A DNA stretch of 64,000 nucleotides from an uncultured Myroides sp. (GTDB lineage: Bacteria > Bacteroidota > Bacteroidia > Flavobacteriales > Flavobacteriaceae), in the NCBI GenBank assembly GCA_913777665.1, contig CAJYTF010000053.1, positions 49,318 to 113,317 on the forward strand. Direction: 5' to 3'. Numbering within the stretch: the first letter of the stretch is position 1; every line of letters begins with the position of its first letter. Of this stretch, positions 1 to 8,161 are shown piece after piece. A program made the translations under genes and the position numbers. The notes beneath the pieces were generated by a model, which had not been told where the DNA came from, did no database searches, and was given only the letters and a program-made list of their open reading frames with translations.

Positions 1-579
1 TTCACATTTATATTGTTCTCGCGTAGGTGTTGAAAGTCCGTAACCGTTGTTTTCAATAATAAACATAACCGGTAAATCCCAAACGGCAGCAACGTTTAAT
101 GCCTCGTGAAAATCACCTTCAGACGTTGCTCCTTCACCCGTAAAAACAGCTGTAATTTTATTTTCTTTTCGTAGTTTATGCGCCAATGCAATACCATCGG
201 CAATACCTAATTGCGGACCCAAATGCGAGATCATTCCCACGATATTAAATTCTTGTGTTCCAAAATGAAACGAACGATCGCGTCCTTTTGTAAATCCGTT
301 GGGTTTGCCTTGCCATTGCGAAAACAATCTGCTTAAAGGAATGTTTCTGCTTGTAAAAACTCCAAGGTTTCTGTGCATTGGCAAAATGTATTCATCGTTA
401 TGAAGGATTGATGTTACACCAACGGCGATAGCTTCCTGCCCCATTCCGGAAAACCATTTTGATACTTTTCCCTGACGAATCAAGATCAACATTTTTTCTT
501 CTATTAACCTTGGTTTCAGTAATTTCTTATATAAATCTAACAGTATATCTTGCGATAAAATTTGTTCTTGAACTTCCAT
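1..579 (-). CDS. Branched-chain 2-oxoacid dehydrogenase E1 component (5' part, cut by window edge)
   Basis: The first 193 residues are visible; the gene continues beyond base 1. It should decarboxylate branched-chain 2-oxoacids with thiamine diphosphate and pass the acyl group to the E2 lipoyl protein. The thiamine-diphosphate motif is clear near residues 150-185: GEGATSEGDFHEALN followed by an ENNGYGLSTP stretch, the alpha-subunit form. In Flavobacteriia this subunit is often fused to the beta subunit in one protein of about 660-690 residues; the fusion cannot be judged here. The ATG at 577-579 opens MEVQEQILSQ and is the only good start. Pyruvate dehydrogenase E1 alpha is the main alternative. 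The gene is divergent from the TetR gene at 838, across a 258-bp region that holds palindromes. Confidence 0.85.
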   Translation of the reverse strand, partial: MEVQEQILSQDILLDLYKKLLKPRLIEEKMLILIRQGKVSKWFSGMGQEAIAVGVTSILHNDEYILPMHRNLGVFTSRNIPLSRLFSQWQGKPNGFTKGRDRSFHFGTQEFNIVGMISHLGPQLGIADGIALAHKLRKENKITAVFTGEGATSEGDFHEALNVAAVWDLPVMFIIENNGYGLSTPTREQYKCE

Positions 580-648
580 AAAAACGGTTGTAAATATTTT
601 TGGGCTAAAAGTACTAATTTTATTTGTGTAAGCCTCTAAAATATTTTT

Positions 649-664
649 TTCACTACATAGTGAA
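649..664. promoter_or_regulatory. 16-bp palindrome, candidate operator
   Basis: TTCACTA-CA-TAGTGAA is a perfect 7+7 inverted repeat. It lies 70 bp upstream of the E1 start and just upstream of a plus-strand TTTG/TAATTTTG promoter (670-701). The placement and symmetry suit a dimeric repressor such as the neighbouring TetR protein. That link is inference only. Confidence 0.4.
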
Positions 665-669
665 TTTTT

Positions 670-701
670 TTTGGCAGACTCAAGTTTTATACTTAATTTT
701 G
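670..701 (+). promoter_or_regulatory. Bacteroidota-type promoter (TTTG-N20-TAATTTTG)
   Basis: TTTG at 670-673 and TAATTTTG at 694-701 are separated by 20 bp, which fits the Bacteroidota -33/-7 consensus (TTTG ... TAnnTTTG). It is the best two-part promoter seen in the window. It would start transcription near 706, about 130 nt before the tetR start codon, with the hairpin at 784-818 in between. Confidence 0.6.
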
Positions 702-705
702 CTCC

Positions 706-818
706 TAATCAACAATAAAACACTCATTAAAACTCTAACTTTATTTTAATTGACTTTCATTTAGGATGTTGTTATAGAGAAAGACTGACTTATAGAAAAT
801 ATGAGTCAGTTTTTTTTT
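706..818 (+). ncRNA. Candidate short transcript or attenuated tetR leader
   Basis: A consensus promoter (670-701) is followed by about 80 nt without an ORF, then an 11-bp hairpin and eight T. That arrangement predicts an RNA of about 110 nt. It could be a free small RNA or a leader controlling read-through into tetR. Nothing in the sequence matches an RNA family I know. This is inference from the promoter and terminator alone. Confidence 0.3.
784..818 (+). terminator. Terminator-like hairpin upstream of tetR (also a possible operator)
   Basis: ACTGACT (784-790) pairs with AGTCAGT (804-810). The stem extends through a T-G pair and three A-T pairs to an 11-bp stem with loop GAAAA, followed by T811-T818. 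It has the form of an intrinsic terminator, yet no plus-strand gene precedes it. The TGACT/AGTCA arms could instead form a TetR-type operator, because the hairpin ends where the second -7 element (818-825) begins. Confidence 0.5.
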
Positions 819-837
819 AATTTTGTTTTACATTATA

Positions 838-1503
838 ATGAATGTTATGGAAGATGAATCTAAAAGTCGTAAACGAACTTCTGGTAAGTTGCGCGATAAA
901 GAGCGTACGAAAGTTAAAATGATACAAGCCGTAGGTAAAGTTCTTTTAAAAAAGGGCTATACCGGTTTAAATGCGTCTTCAATTGCAAAAGAAGCCGGCA
1001 TTGATAAAAGCTTGGTTTGGACGTATTTTGGAAGTTTAGATAATTTGGTTGAAGAATATATTGCCCAACGCGATTTCTGGAAATACAAAGCTGCCGATTC
1101 TATTAATAACATGCTTACGTTTAAAGATGGAATTAAGGAAGAATACATGAGCGGTCTGTTACAATTTCAATTTCAGGCTTTGTTAGATGACGAAATTTTA
1201 CAGCGCATTATGCTTTGGGGAATCAGTGAAAAAAAGGATTTCTTAAGACATTTATCTGATGAACGGGAATTGATTGGCGAGGAAATATTTAAAATTGTTG
1301 ATCCGCAGTTTAAAGATTCAAATATAGATATTCGTGGAATTTTAGCCATTATAGTCGCAGGAATTTATTATTTGGTTCTTCATGGAAAAACCAATGGAAG
1401 TCTTTTTTGTGGGATCGATTTAAATACTGCAGATGGTGAACAGCGCGTGAAAGAAAGTATTGCTCAAATTATTTCAATGGCTTACAAAAAAACAATCGCT
1501 TAA
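838..1503 (+). CDS. TetR/AcrR-family transcriptional regulator
   Basis: A 221-residue one-domain-plus-effector regulator, the usual TetR length. The N-terminal helix-turn-helix lies at about residues 22-68 and includes the typical LNASSIAKEAGIDKSLVWTYF recognition-helix segment in which a serine-leucine-valine precedes the conserved tyrosine-phenylalanine. The C-terminal half is helical and hydrophobic, as expected for a ligand and dimer domain. I place the start at ATG 838; ATG 847 is also possible. The TTG at 823 lies inside a TAATTTTG -7 element (818-825), so it is unlikely to be a start. The gene stands alone, divergent from the E1 gene. Its target is unknown; the palindromes at 649-664 and 784-810 are candidates. 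Confidence 0.85.
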   Translation: MNVMEDESKSRKRTSGKLRDKERTKVKMIQAVGKVLLKKGYTGLNASSIAKEAGIDKSLVWTYFGSLDNLVEEYIAQRDFWKYKAADSINNMLTFKDGIKEEYMSGLLQFQFQALLDDEILQRIMLWGISEKKDFLRHLSDERELIGEEIFKIVDPQFKDSNIDIRGILAIIVAGIYYLVLHGKTNGSLFCGIDLNTADGEQRVKESIAQIISMAYKKTIA

Positions 1504-1536
1504 CTTCTTTTTTTAAAAACTTTATTCATAAATACG

Positions 1537-1544
1537 TAAATTTG
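1537..1544 (+). promoter_or_regulatory. -7 promoter element TAAATTTG
   Basis: A perfect TAnnTTTG match whose last base lies 17 nt before the ATG at 1562. No clear TTG -33 element is seen upstream. Confidence 0.55.
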
Positions 1545-1561
1545 AATTTAAAGTTTTAATA

Positions 1562-2512
1562 ATGCAAAATATACCTAGTGTTGACTTGCGTGATTTCCTA
1601 TCGGATGATCCGGTACGCAAACAAAAATTTGTAAATGAAATCGGTAAAGCTTACGAAGAAATTGGTTTCGTAGCATTAAAAGGACACTTTTTAAGTGATG
1701 AATTGGTTGAAAAACTGTATCAGCAGGTTCGTAGCTTTTTTAATCTACCTTTAGAGGTTAAAGAAAAATACGAAATTCCTGGAATTGGTGGCCAACGCGG
1801 ATATGTTTCGTTCGGAAAAGAATCTGCAAAAGGACGAACAACCGGCGATTTAAAAGAGTTTTGGCATTTTGGTCAGTACGTTGAAAACAACGACAAACTG
1901 GCAAACGAATATCCTAAAAACGTAACGGTTAGTGAACTTCCTGAATTTAATTCAACAGGAAAAGAAGCTTATAAAATGCTTGAGAAAACCGGAGTTTATG
2001 TTCTACGTGCTTTGGCTTTGTATTTAGGTTTGAACGAATTTTATTTTGACGATTTTGTTAAGAACGGAAATTCAATATTACGCCCAATTCACTACCCTCC
2101 TATTCTTAATGAACCAAAAGATGCTGTTCGTGCCGCAGCACACGGCGACATTAACTTAATAACTTTGTTAATGGGTGCGCAAGGCAAAGGTTTACAGGTA
2201 CAAAATCACAACGGAGAATGGATTGATGCTATTGCAAAAGATGATGAATTGGTTATTAATGTGGGTGATATGTTATCAAGACACACCAACAATAAATTGA
2301 AATCTACCATACACCGAGTGGTAAATCCTCCAAGAAAATTATGGGGAACAGCGCGTTTTTCTATTCCGTTTTTTATGCATCCGATAAGCGAAATGCCTTT
2401 AAATTGTTTAGATAATTGTGTTACGGAAGAAAATCCTAAACTATATGACGATATAACTGCAGGTGAATTTTTAACCGAACGTTTAATTGAATTAGGGTTG
2501 ATAAAAAAATAA
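1562..2512 (+). CDS. Isopenicillin N synthase-like 2-oxoglutarate/Fe(II) oxygenase
   Basis: A 316-residue cytosolic oxygenase. The DIOX_N-type N-terminal domain spans about residues 5-120 and the jelly-roll core about 165-290. The iron ligands are visible as H194-x-D196 (AAAHGDINL) and H251 (STIHRVVNP), and the RxS 2-oxoglutarate motif is R266-x-S268 (RFSIPF). Substrate cannot be told from sequence. Family members in bacteria range from ethylene-forming-like enzymes to amino-acid hydroxylases, and many flavobacterial genomes carry this copy as a single gene. It has its own -7 element and ends at a shared terminator facing rocD. The catalytic set is complete. Confidence 0.88.
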   Translation: MQNIPSVDLRDFLSDDPVRKQKFVNEIGKAYEEIGFVALKGHFLSDELVEKLYQQVRSFFNLPLEVKEKYEIPGIGGQRGYVSFGKESAKGRTTGDLKEFWHFGQYVENNDKLANEYPKNVTVSELPEFNSTGKEAYKMLEKTGVYVLRALALYLGLNEFYFDDFVKNGNSILRPIHYPPILNEPKDAVRAAAHGDINLITLLMGAQGKGLQVQNHNGEWIDAIAKDDELVINVGDMLSRHTNNKLKSTIHRVVNPPRKLWGTARFSIPFFMHPISEMPLNCLDNCVTEENPKLYDDITAGEFLTERLIELGLIKK

Positions 2513-2537
2513 AAAAGAGGCGACAGCCTCTTCTTTT
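2511..2537. terminator. Bidirectional terminator
   Basis: AAGAGGC-GACA-GCCTCTT (2515-2532) is flanked by A-rich sequence on the left and T-rich sequence on the right, so it can terminate both the oxygenase gene and the converging rocD. It fills the 23-bp gap and just enters the rocD stop codon. Confidence 0.85.
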
Positions 2538-3771
2538 ATTTCTCAAACTCCTTTAAAGTTTCTGTAATAATTCTAACACAATCTAACAATTGTTCTTGGT
2601 TCATAACCAATGGTGGTGCAAAACGAATAATGTTTCCGTGTGTTGGTTTTGCAAGTAATCCGTTATCGCGTAAACGTAAACAAATATTCCAAGCGGTGTC
2701 GCTGTCTTCGGTATCGTTAATTAAAATAGCGTTTAACAATCCTTTACCACGTACCAAAGAACAAATGTTTGATGTTGAAATATATTCAGTTAATTTTTCT
2801 CTGAACATTGCTCCTAATCTTTCAGCATTTTCAGCCAATTTTTCATCAATAACAATATCTAAAGCTGCCATTGCAACTGCTGCTGCCAAAGGATTTCCTC
2901 CAAAAGTAGATCCGTGTTGTCCCGGTTTAATTACATTCATAATTTCATCGTCAGCCAAAACAGCCGAAACTGGGTACATTCCGCCCGATAATGCTTTACC
3001 TAAAATTAAAACATCTGGCTTGATATTTTCATGATCAACCGCCAACATTTTACCTGTACGTGCAATTCCTGTTTGAACTTCATCTGCAATAAACAACACA
3101 TTATTCTGTTTACACAATTCAAAAGCTGTCGATAAATATCCGCTGTCAGGAACGTAAACTCCAGCTTCACCCTGAATAGGTTCTACTAAAAATCCTGCTA
3201 CATTTTTGTTAGTGATAACATCTTTTAAAGCATCAATATTATTATAAGGAATACGCACAAAACCTTCGGTATAAGGACCATAGTTTTTACGAGCTTCCTG
3301 ATCGTTTGAAAAAGAAATAATGGTAGTTGTACGTCCATGGAAATTGTTTTCACAAACAACGATTACCGCTTCTTCTTCCTTAATTCTTTTTACTTCGTAT
3401 GCCCATTTTCTCGTCAGTTTAATAGCTGTTTCCACAGCTTCTGCGCCAGAATTCATTGGCAAAACTTTATCAAAACCAAATAACTTGGTTATTTTTTCTT
3501 CGTAAACGCCTAATTTATCGTTATAAAATGCACGTGAAGTAAGTGTAAGCTGTTGTGCCTGATTTGTTAAAGATTCAACCAATTTCGGATGACAATGACC
3601 TTGGTTTACTGCTGAATATGCCGACAAAAAATCGTAGTATTTTTTACCTTCAACATCCCAAACATAAACGCCTTCACCTTTTGTAAGTACTACCGGAAGC
3701 GGGTGATAATTATGCGCTCCGTATTTTTCTTCTAATGCAATTGCATCATTACTTGTTAATAAACTACTCAT
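2536..3771 (-). CDS. rocD: Ornithine--oxo-acid aminotransferase
   Basis: A 411-residue fold-type I PLP enzyme that converts ornithine and 2-oxoglutarate to glutamate semialdehyde and glutamate, in arginine/ornithine breakdown. The PLP lysine is in ILGKALSGG. The [13 protein letters not shown] aspartate-containing stretch and the [12 protein letters not shown] motif are typical of ornithine aminotransferase rather than acetylornithine or GABA aminotransferases. I start at ATG 3771 (MSSLLTSND) because the 11 upstream residues do not belong to the family. A possible CACCTTTG -7 variant lies about 60 nt upstream on the minus strand. The gene is monocistronic and ends in the shared terminator. Confidence 0.92.
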   Translation of the reverse strand: MSSLLTSNDAIALEEKYGAHNYHPLPVVLTKGEGVYVWDVEGKKYYDFLSAYSAVNQGHCHPKLVESLTNQAQQLTLTSRAFYNDKLGVYEEKITKLFGFDKVLPMNSGAEAVETAIKLTRKWAYEVKRIKEEEAVIVVCENNFHGRTTTIISFSNDQEARKNYGPYTEGFVRIPYNNIDALKDVITNKNVAGFLVEPIQGEAGVYVPDSGYLSTAFELCKQNNVLFIADEVQTGIARTGKMLAVDHENIKPDVLILGKALSGGMYPVSAVLADDEIMNVIKPGQHGSTFGGNPLAAAVAMAALDIVIDEKLAENAERLGAMFREKLTEYISTSNICSLVRGKGLLNAILINDTEDSDTAWNICLRLRDNGLLAKPTHGNIIRFAPPLVMNQEQLLDCVRIITETLKEFEK

Positions 3772-3935
3772 TATTATTAGTTTATAAATTTTAAAATAAG
3801 CCATTCCTTCTTAACGGAGAGAAATCATCCAAAGGTGCAAGGTACTAAAAATAGAACTTTTCTAAAAACATTAAGGGTTAATTTTATAAACAATCTAAAT
3901 AACGGTTGGTGCAGAAATTTCTGCGAACATTATAT

Positions 3936-3943
3936 TATTTTTG
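3936..3943 (+). promoter_or_regulatory. -7 element TATTTTTG directly before rlmD
   Basis: TATTTTTG ends at 3943, then four bases (CACC) precede the ATG at 3948. The predicted first transcribed base would be at or next to the start codon, so rlmD mRNA may be leaderless. The same TTTGCACCATG arrangement precedes smpB. Confidence 0.6.
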
Positions 3944-3947
3944 CACC

Positions 3948-5360
3948 ATGGCAAGAAAAAAAACCGATAAAATCGTATTCGAAAACGTAGAAGTCCTTGA
4001 TGCAGGCGCAAAAGGCGTTTCGGTAGCAAAGGCTCCCGATGGTAAAATTATTTTTATTCCGAATGTTGTTCCGGGTGATGTGGTAGATGTTCAAACCTTT
4101 AAAAAACGTAAGGCTTATTTTGAAGGTAAAGCTGTTGTTTTCCATAAACTTTCTCCACAAAGAGTAGAACCTGTTTGTCAGCATTTTGGTGCTTGCGGTG
4201 GTTGTAAGTGGCAGAATATGGGTTACGAATTTCAGTTGGGTTACAAACACCAGGAAGTTGAAAACAATTTAAAGAGAATCGGTAAGATTGAATTACCGCA
4301 GTTTGAACCTATTTTAGGATCGAAAGAACAATTTTTCTACCGCAATAAAATGGAATTTTCTTTCTCTAACGCGCGTTGGTTAACAGATGATGAAATTAAA
4401 TCGGGCGAAGAATTAGGTAAAGAAAATGCCCTTGGTTTTCATATTCCAAAAATGTGGGATAAAATTTTAGATATTAAAAAATGTTATCTTCAGCAAGATC
4501 CTTCAAACGCACTTCGTAATGAAATTCGTGATTTTGCGAATGAAAACGATCTGGAATTTTTCAATCCGCGCGAAAATACCGGTTTGTTGCGTACGTTGAT
4601 GATTAGAACGGCATCGACAGGAGAAATTATGGTTTTGATTCAGTTTTTTAAAGAAGATAAAAAGAAACGAGAACTGTTGCTTGATTTCTTAAAAGATCGT
4701 TTTCCTGAAATCACCTCGCTTCAATATGTGATCAACAGTAAATTGAACGATACTATTTACGATCAAAACGTAATTTGCTACCATGGACGCGATTATATTT
4801 TGGAAGAAATGGAAGGATTGAAATTCAGCATTAATGCAAAATCGTTCTATCAAACCAATTCAGATCAGGCATACGAATTATACAGCATTACCAGAGATTT
4901 TGCTGGTTTAACAGGCAATGAACTTGTTTACGATTTATATACGGGTACCGGAACCATTGCACAGTTTGTATCGAAAAACGCAAAAAAAGTAATTGGTGTT
5001 GAAGCTGTTCCAGAAGCAATTGCCGATGCAAAGGTAAATGCCGAACGCAACAATATTACTAATTGCGAGTTTTTCGTGGGCGATATGAAAAACGTTTTTA
5101 ACGATGAATTTATCGAACAACATGGTCAGCCTGATGTGATTATTACCGATCCGCCTCGCGATGGAATGCATAAAGATGTGGTGGCACAAATTTTAAAAAT
5201 TGCACCGGAACGTGTTGTTTATGTTAGTTGTAATTCGGCAACCCAAGCGCGCGATTTAGCTTTAATGGACGAAATGTACAAAGTTGTCCGCGTACGACCG
5301 GTTGATATGTTTCCGCAAACGCATCACGTTGAAAATGTGGTTTTGTTAGAAAAAAGATAA
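3948..5360 (+). CDS. rlmD: 23S rRNA (uracil-C5)-methyltransferase RlmD
   Basis: A 470-residue SAM-dependent RNA m5U methyltransferase. A TRAM domain covers about residues 5-65. The iron-sulfur cysteines start with C77-x5-C83-x2-C86 (CQHFGACGGCKW), with the fourth probably in DIKKCYL. The SAM motif is DLYTGTGTIAQF, TDPPRDG is the motif near the base, and the nucleophile Cys lies in YVSCNS. The start is ATG 3948; an upstream TTG would add 14 residues unlike the family and overlap the promoter. Bacteroidota often carry more than one RlmD/RumA-like copy, so the exact uridine modified is inferred. DUF6452 and DUF6048 genes follow. Confidence 0.9.
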   Translation: MARKKTDKIVFENVEVLDAGAKGVSVAKAPDGKIIFIPNVVPGDVVDVQTFKKRKAYFEGKAVVFHKLSPQRVEPVCQHFGACGGCKWQNMGYEFQLGYKHQEVENNLKRIGKIELPQFEPILGSKEQFFYRNKMEFSFSNARWLTDDEIKSGEELGKENALGFHIPKMWDKILDIKKCYLQQDPSNALRNEIRDFANENDLEFFNPRENTGLLRTLMIRTASTGEIMVLIQFFKEDKKKRELLLDFLKDRFPEITSLQYVINSKLNDTIYDQNVICYHGRDYILEEMEGLKFSINAKSFYQTNSDQAYELYSITRDFAGLTGNELVYDLYTGTGTIAQFVSKNAKKVIGVEAVPEAIADAKVNAERNNITNCEFFVGDMKNVFNDEFIEQHGQPDVIITDPPRDGMHKDVVAQILKIAPERVVYVSCNSATQARDLALMDEMYKVVRVRPVDMFPQTHHVENVVLLEKR

Positions 5361-5368
5361 AATATACA

Positions 5369-5396
5369 AGAGTGGCTTAACGGCTGCTCTTTTTTT
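5369..5396 (+). terminator. Intrinsic terminator after rlmD
   Basis: AGAGTGGC (5369-5376) pairs with GCTGCTCT (5383-5390) through eight pairs, two of them G-T, followed by a run of T. It separates rlmD from the DUF6452 gene. Confidence 0.65.
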
Positions 5397-5436
5397 ACAA
5401 AATGATTTTGTATTTTTACGGTCTATTAAAAAATGT

Positions 5437-5934
5437 ATGAGAAAAATTTGGTTTGTAGGCTTGCTTGCATTAGGTTTATCGGCATGTGAAAAAGACGATA
5501 TTTGTTCGGGAAGCGAATCGGAAACGCCAAACGTTATAATTGGTTTATTTGATCGTTTAGATCCTGAAATTCGTAAATCTGCCGTAAAAATTGCCGCAAT
5601 TGCCGAAGGTTTTAACGATACACTGATTTTTAGAAGTACATCAACAATCGAACTTCCTTTACAAATAAATACCACCGAAACAACTTGGAATTTGGTACTT
5701 TACCAACCTACCGGAAGTAATAATGATACTATTCACAAAACAGATCAGTTACGATTTACTTATACACCCGAAGCTTTGTATGTTTCTAAAGCGTGTGGTT
5801 ACAAAACTATTTTTCACGAATTTAATGCCGTAAAAACAACAAGTGTTTCTGACGCTACCTGGATACGAAGCATGAACAGACTTACAAACGAACTTACAAA
5901 TACCGACAATGCGCACCTTCAGTTTTATTATTAG
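5437..5934 (+). CDS. DUF6452-type lipoprotein
   Basis: A 165-residue predicted lipoprotein. The signal peptide ends in a lipobox, LSAC (residues 14-17), so the mature protein should be lipid-anchored at Cys17. The rest is beta-rich with no catalytic motif I can see. A small lipoprotein of this kind next to a DUF6048 protein behind rlmD is a recurrent flavobacterial arrangement, and I recognise it as the DUF6452 family. The function is unknown. The stop overlaps the start of the next gene by 26 bp, so the two are probably co-translated. Confidence 0.75.
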   Translation: MRKIWFVGLLALGLSACEKDDICSGSESETPNVIIGLFDRLDPEIRKSAVKIAAIAEGFNDTLIFRSTSTIELPLQINTTETTWNLVLYQPTGSNNDTIHKTDQLRFTYTPEALYVSKACGYKTIFHEFNAVKTTSVSDATWIRSMNRLTNELTNTDNAHLQFYY

Positions 5935-6625
5935 TGCATTTATAGCCAGTACTAACTTGTTTGCACAAAATTCTTTACCAAAGATATATCCCGATGTTTA
6001 CGGTTTACGTATTGGTATTGATGTGGTTAAGGCATCACGCAATTTTTGGGATAAAGATTATAAGGGTTTGGAATTTAATGCCGATTATCGTTACAATAAA
6101 AAATGGTATCTGGCTGCCGAAGCCGGTTTTGAAGACCGATTTAAAGATGACGATCAGCTTTCGTACACAACCACCGGAATGTTTTTGAAATTGGGTGCCG
6201 ATAAAAACTTTCATCAAAACTGGTTAGATATGGATAATTTGATTTATGTTGGTGGTAGATACGGATTAAGTTACCATAACCAAACGCTGCATAGTTACCG
6301 TGTAAATACCGGAAATGCTTATTTTGATGAAGAAATGCAGTATCCTGAATTAAAATCTACAGGATTAATGGCTCATTGGTTGGAATTGGTTGTGGGAATT
6401 AAGGTAGAAGTTTCCAACAATTTGTATGTTGGTATGAATGCCCGCCTAAAAGGATTGATTTACCAAACACAACCCGCTGGTTTTGAAAATCTTTACTATC
6501 CAGGTTTCGGACAAAAATACAGTGGAAACATTGGTGTAGGTTTTGGATACACAGTAAGTTACATGATTCCTTTTAAAAAGAAATTTAATACGGTTAATAC
6601 AGATCGAACTTTAATAAGAAAGTAA
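5909..6625 (+). CDS. DUF6048-type outer-membrane beta-barrel-like protein
   Basis: A 238-residue exported protein with a signal peptide ending near LFAQ (residue 20). Alternating hydrophobic strands and aromatic residues continue to the last strand before IPFKKK, as in small outer-membrane barrels. It overlaps the preceding lipoprotein gene by 26 bp, which suggests that the two proteins act together in the outer membrane. I recognise the pair as DUF6452/DUF6048. There is no known function, and no enzymatic motif is seen. Confidence 0.75.
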   Translation: MRTFSFIISAFIASTNLFAQNSLPKIYPDVYGLRIGIDVVKASRNFWDKDYKGLEFNADYRYNKKWYLAAEAGFEDRFKDDDQLSYTTTGMFLKLGADKNFHQNWLDMDNLIYVGGRYGLSYHNQTLHSYRVNTGNAYFDEEMQYPELKSTGLMAHWLELVVGIKVEVSNNLYVGMNARLKGLIYQTQPAGFENLYYPGFGQKYSGNIGVGFGYTVSYMIPFKKKFNTVNTDRTLIRK

Positions 6626-6678
6626 AATATGATTATTAATTAATTCATTGATAATAATCTATAAAAAATCGATTGATC

Positions 6679-6746
6679 CTGCAAGGTCTCATTTTTGACC
6701 TTGTAGGTATTCATTAAAGAGCTACAAGGTGTTTAAAACCTTGCAG
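6679..6746. repeat. Paired CAAGGT/ACCTTG palindromes
   Basis: Two hairpins lie 16 bp apart: CTGCAAGGTC ... GACCTTGTAG (6679-6706) and CTACAAGGT ... ACCTTGCAG (6722-6746). The second resembles the reverse complement of the first, so the pair forms a larger inverted repeat. They resemble the small palindromic intergenic repeats scattered in flavobacterial genomes. The stretch 6626-6794 holds nothing else I can identify. Confidence 0.6.
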
Positions 6747-6794
6747 CAGCAAGCAATATCTTAAGTAGTTTTAATCAGATAAATAACAAATGTA

Positions 6795-6830
6795 AAACGC
6801 CAAGGTTTCTCAAGCCTTGGCGTTTCTTCT
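6795..6830. terminator. Strong bidirectional terminator
   Basis: AAACGCCAAGG (6795-6805) pairs perfectly with CCTTGGCGTTT (6815-6825), with T-rich sequence following. It sits between the converging DUF6048 and YoaK-like genes. Confidence 0.75.
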
Positions 6831-6870
6831 TACAAGTAAATTAATTATATGAAAAATTAAAGATTCAATT

Positions 6871-7689
6871 TTAATAACAGGTATTTTTCTCTGTTATGCG
6901 GTTGTTTTGTTCTTCCTGAACATTGTTTTTACTTTCTTTTACTTCTTCTTGCTTTAAACTGAAAAACTTTTTATGGTTGTATTTTAAAATAGTCAGTTTG
7001 TAATAATCGTAAAAAATAATAATGGTTAAGAAAAAACAAACAATATAAAACGTATAGTTTTGAATGGTGTTGTAAAGCACGCCTGTAATTACGCCGCCCA
7101 ACACATAAAAAAACATAATTGAACTTAAAAGCTGTATTTTTTCAACAACCTTTTCATCTTTTCTGTAATGCTTTTTTGTCATCATAGAAAGTGCAATAGC
7201 CAAATCGGTTGTTAAACCTGTTAAATGGGTTGTTTTTACTGCCGAATTAGAAATACTTGCGGTTAATCCGTTTTGAAGTCCCATTGCAAACAATAATAAT
7301 CCCACTAAAAATTCGGTTTCCTGTAAACTTTCGGTATAAAATCCTTGCAAATAAATTCCAACAACAAGCAAACAGATAATTTCCAAAATAATCGGTATCG
7401 CGTGCGATAAATATCTACCTATATAATTGTTACCGTGAATAATGACAAAGTTTGATGTAAAACTTCCGAAAAAGAACAACATAATCCACAGAATAACAAT
7501 TGCAGCCTGAAACCAGTTTCCTTTCGCAATTTCCTGAGCAAAAACAGCGTAATGCCCCGTTATGTTCGATGTAAAAGCAAAGAACACAATAACAGATATT
7601 ACATTGACCATTCCTGCCGAAAAAGCAGTAAGTGCGCCTAATTTTAAATTATCGTCATGCGTTCTGTGCGTACTATATTTTCTGAGCAT
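6871..7689 (-). CDS. YoaK/DUF1275-family membrane protein
   Basis: A 272-residue integral membrane protein with six or seven hydrophobic segments. The family-typical GMVNVISVIVF and SNITGHYAVF segments lie near the N-terminus, followed by LQNGLTASISNSAVKTTHLTG, whose threonines are conserved in DUF1275 proteins. The transported substrate, if any, is unknown. The C-terminal 40 residues are a charged cytoplasmic tail. It is the last gene of a run 8664-6871 and overlaps its upstream neighbour by 17 bp. Confidence 0.82.
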   Translation of the reverse strand: MLRKYSTHRTHDDNLKLGALTAFSAGMVNVISVIVFFAFTSNITGHYAVFAQEIAKGNWFQAAIVILWIMLFFFGSFTSNFVIIHGNNYIGRYLSHAIPIILEIICLLVVGIYLQGFYTESLQETEFLVGLLLFAMGLQNGLTASISNSAVKTTHLTGLTTDLAIALSMMTKKHYRKDEKVVEKIQLLSSIMFFYVLGGVITGVLYNTIQNYTFYIVCFFLTIIIFYDYYKLTILKYNHKKFFSLKQEEVKESKNNVQEEQNNRITEKNTCY

Positions 7690-8161
7690 AATCTTGTTCT
7701 TCTACTTTTTTAAAGGTGATTTTAACACTTCCCCTCATCTGCAAATCAAAATTGTAATAAATAACCATGGTATCTTTGGTTAGTTTGTGAACCTGATAGC
7801 TTTCTACTACATTATCGCCATATCTTAATTCTAAAATATTACCTCGACCTTTTAAATACCATTTGATCTTTTTCTCTTCAGAATGATCTTTCGGAGTTAA
7901 AGTCAGCTCTTTCTTAGGACAAAACTCCCACTCTTCTCCCTGATGAATGATCATATTGTTGTAGAGTTCGCTTTTCTGATAAGCCAACAAATTACTGTTA
8001 ACCTCAGTAGAATCTACATTAATTCGTTCAAAATTCCAGTCAACCTCTTCCCATTTCCCCACAATTAATTCTTCGGGGCTGTCACCCTTAATTAGTACTG
8101 TTCCACAACAAAGCAGTACTACTAAAATTAAACTATATGCAAATGGTCCTATTTTTTTCAT
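7673..8161 (-). CDS. Lipocalin-like exported protein of unknown function
   Basis: A 162-residue protein with an N-terminal hydrophobic segment (residues 5-20) that contains LLCCG, which may be a lipobox. The body has the pattern of a lipocalin-like barrel: IVGKWEEVDWNF, then alternating strands including EWEFCPKKELTL, KIKWYLKG and a last strand SVKITFKKV. Lipocalin-like domains of this type are common in Bacteroidota and of unknown ligand. The start codon overlaps the preceding stop as ATGA, which indicates translational coupling. Confidence 0.6.
   Translation of the reverse strand: MKKIGPFAYSLILVVLLCCGTVLIKGDSPEELIVGKWEEVDWNFERINVDSTEVNSNLLAYQKSELYNNMIIHQGEEWEFCPKKELTLTPKDHSEEKKIKWYLKGRGNILELRYGDNVVESYQVHKLTKDTMVIYYNFDLQMRGSVKITFKKVEEQDYAQKI

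Noticed and set aside
823..837. TTG start for the TetR gene
   Set aside because: It lies within a TAATTTTG -7 element and the added five residues are unlike the family; ATG 838 or 847 is better.
2630..3034. Plus-strand ORF of 134 codons opposite rocD
   Set aside because: It is fully antisense to a well-supported gene and has no family pattern; a shadow ORF.
6626..6870. Possible small RNA or riboswitch in the 245-bp gap
   Set aside because: The structures are explained by two palindromic repeats and a terminator between converging genes; no promoter element was found.
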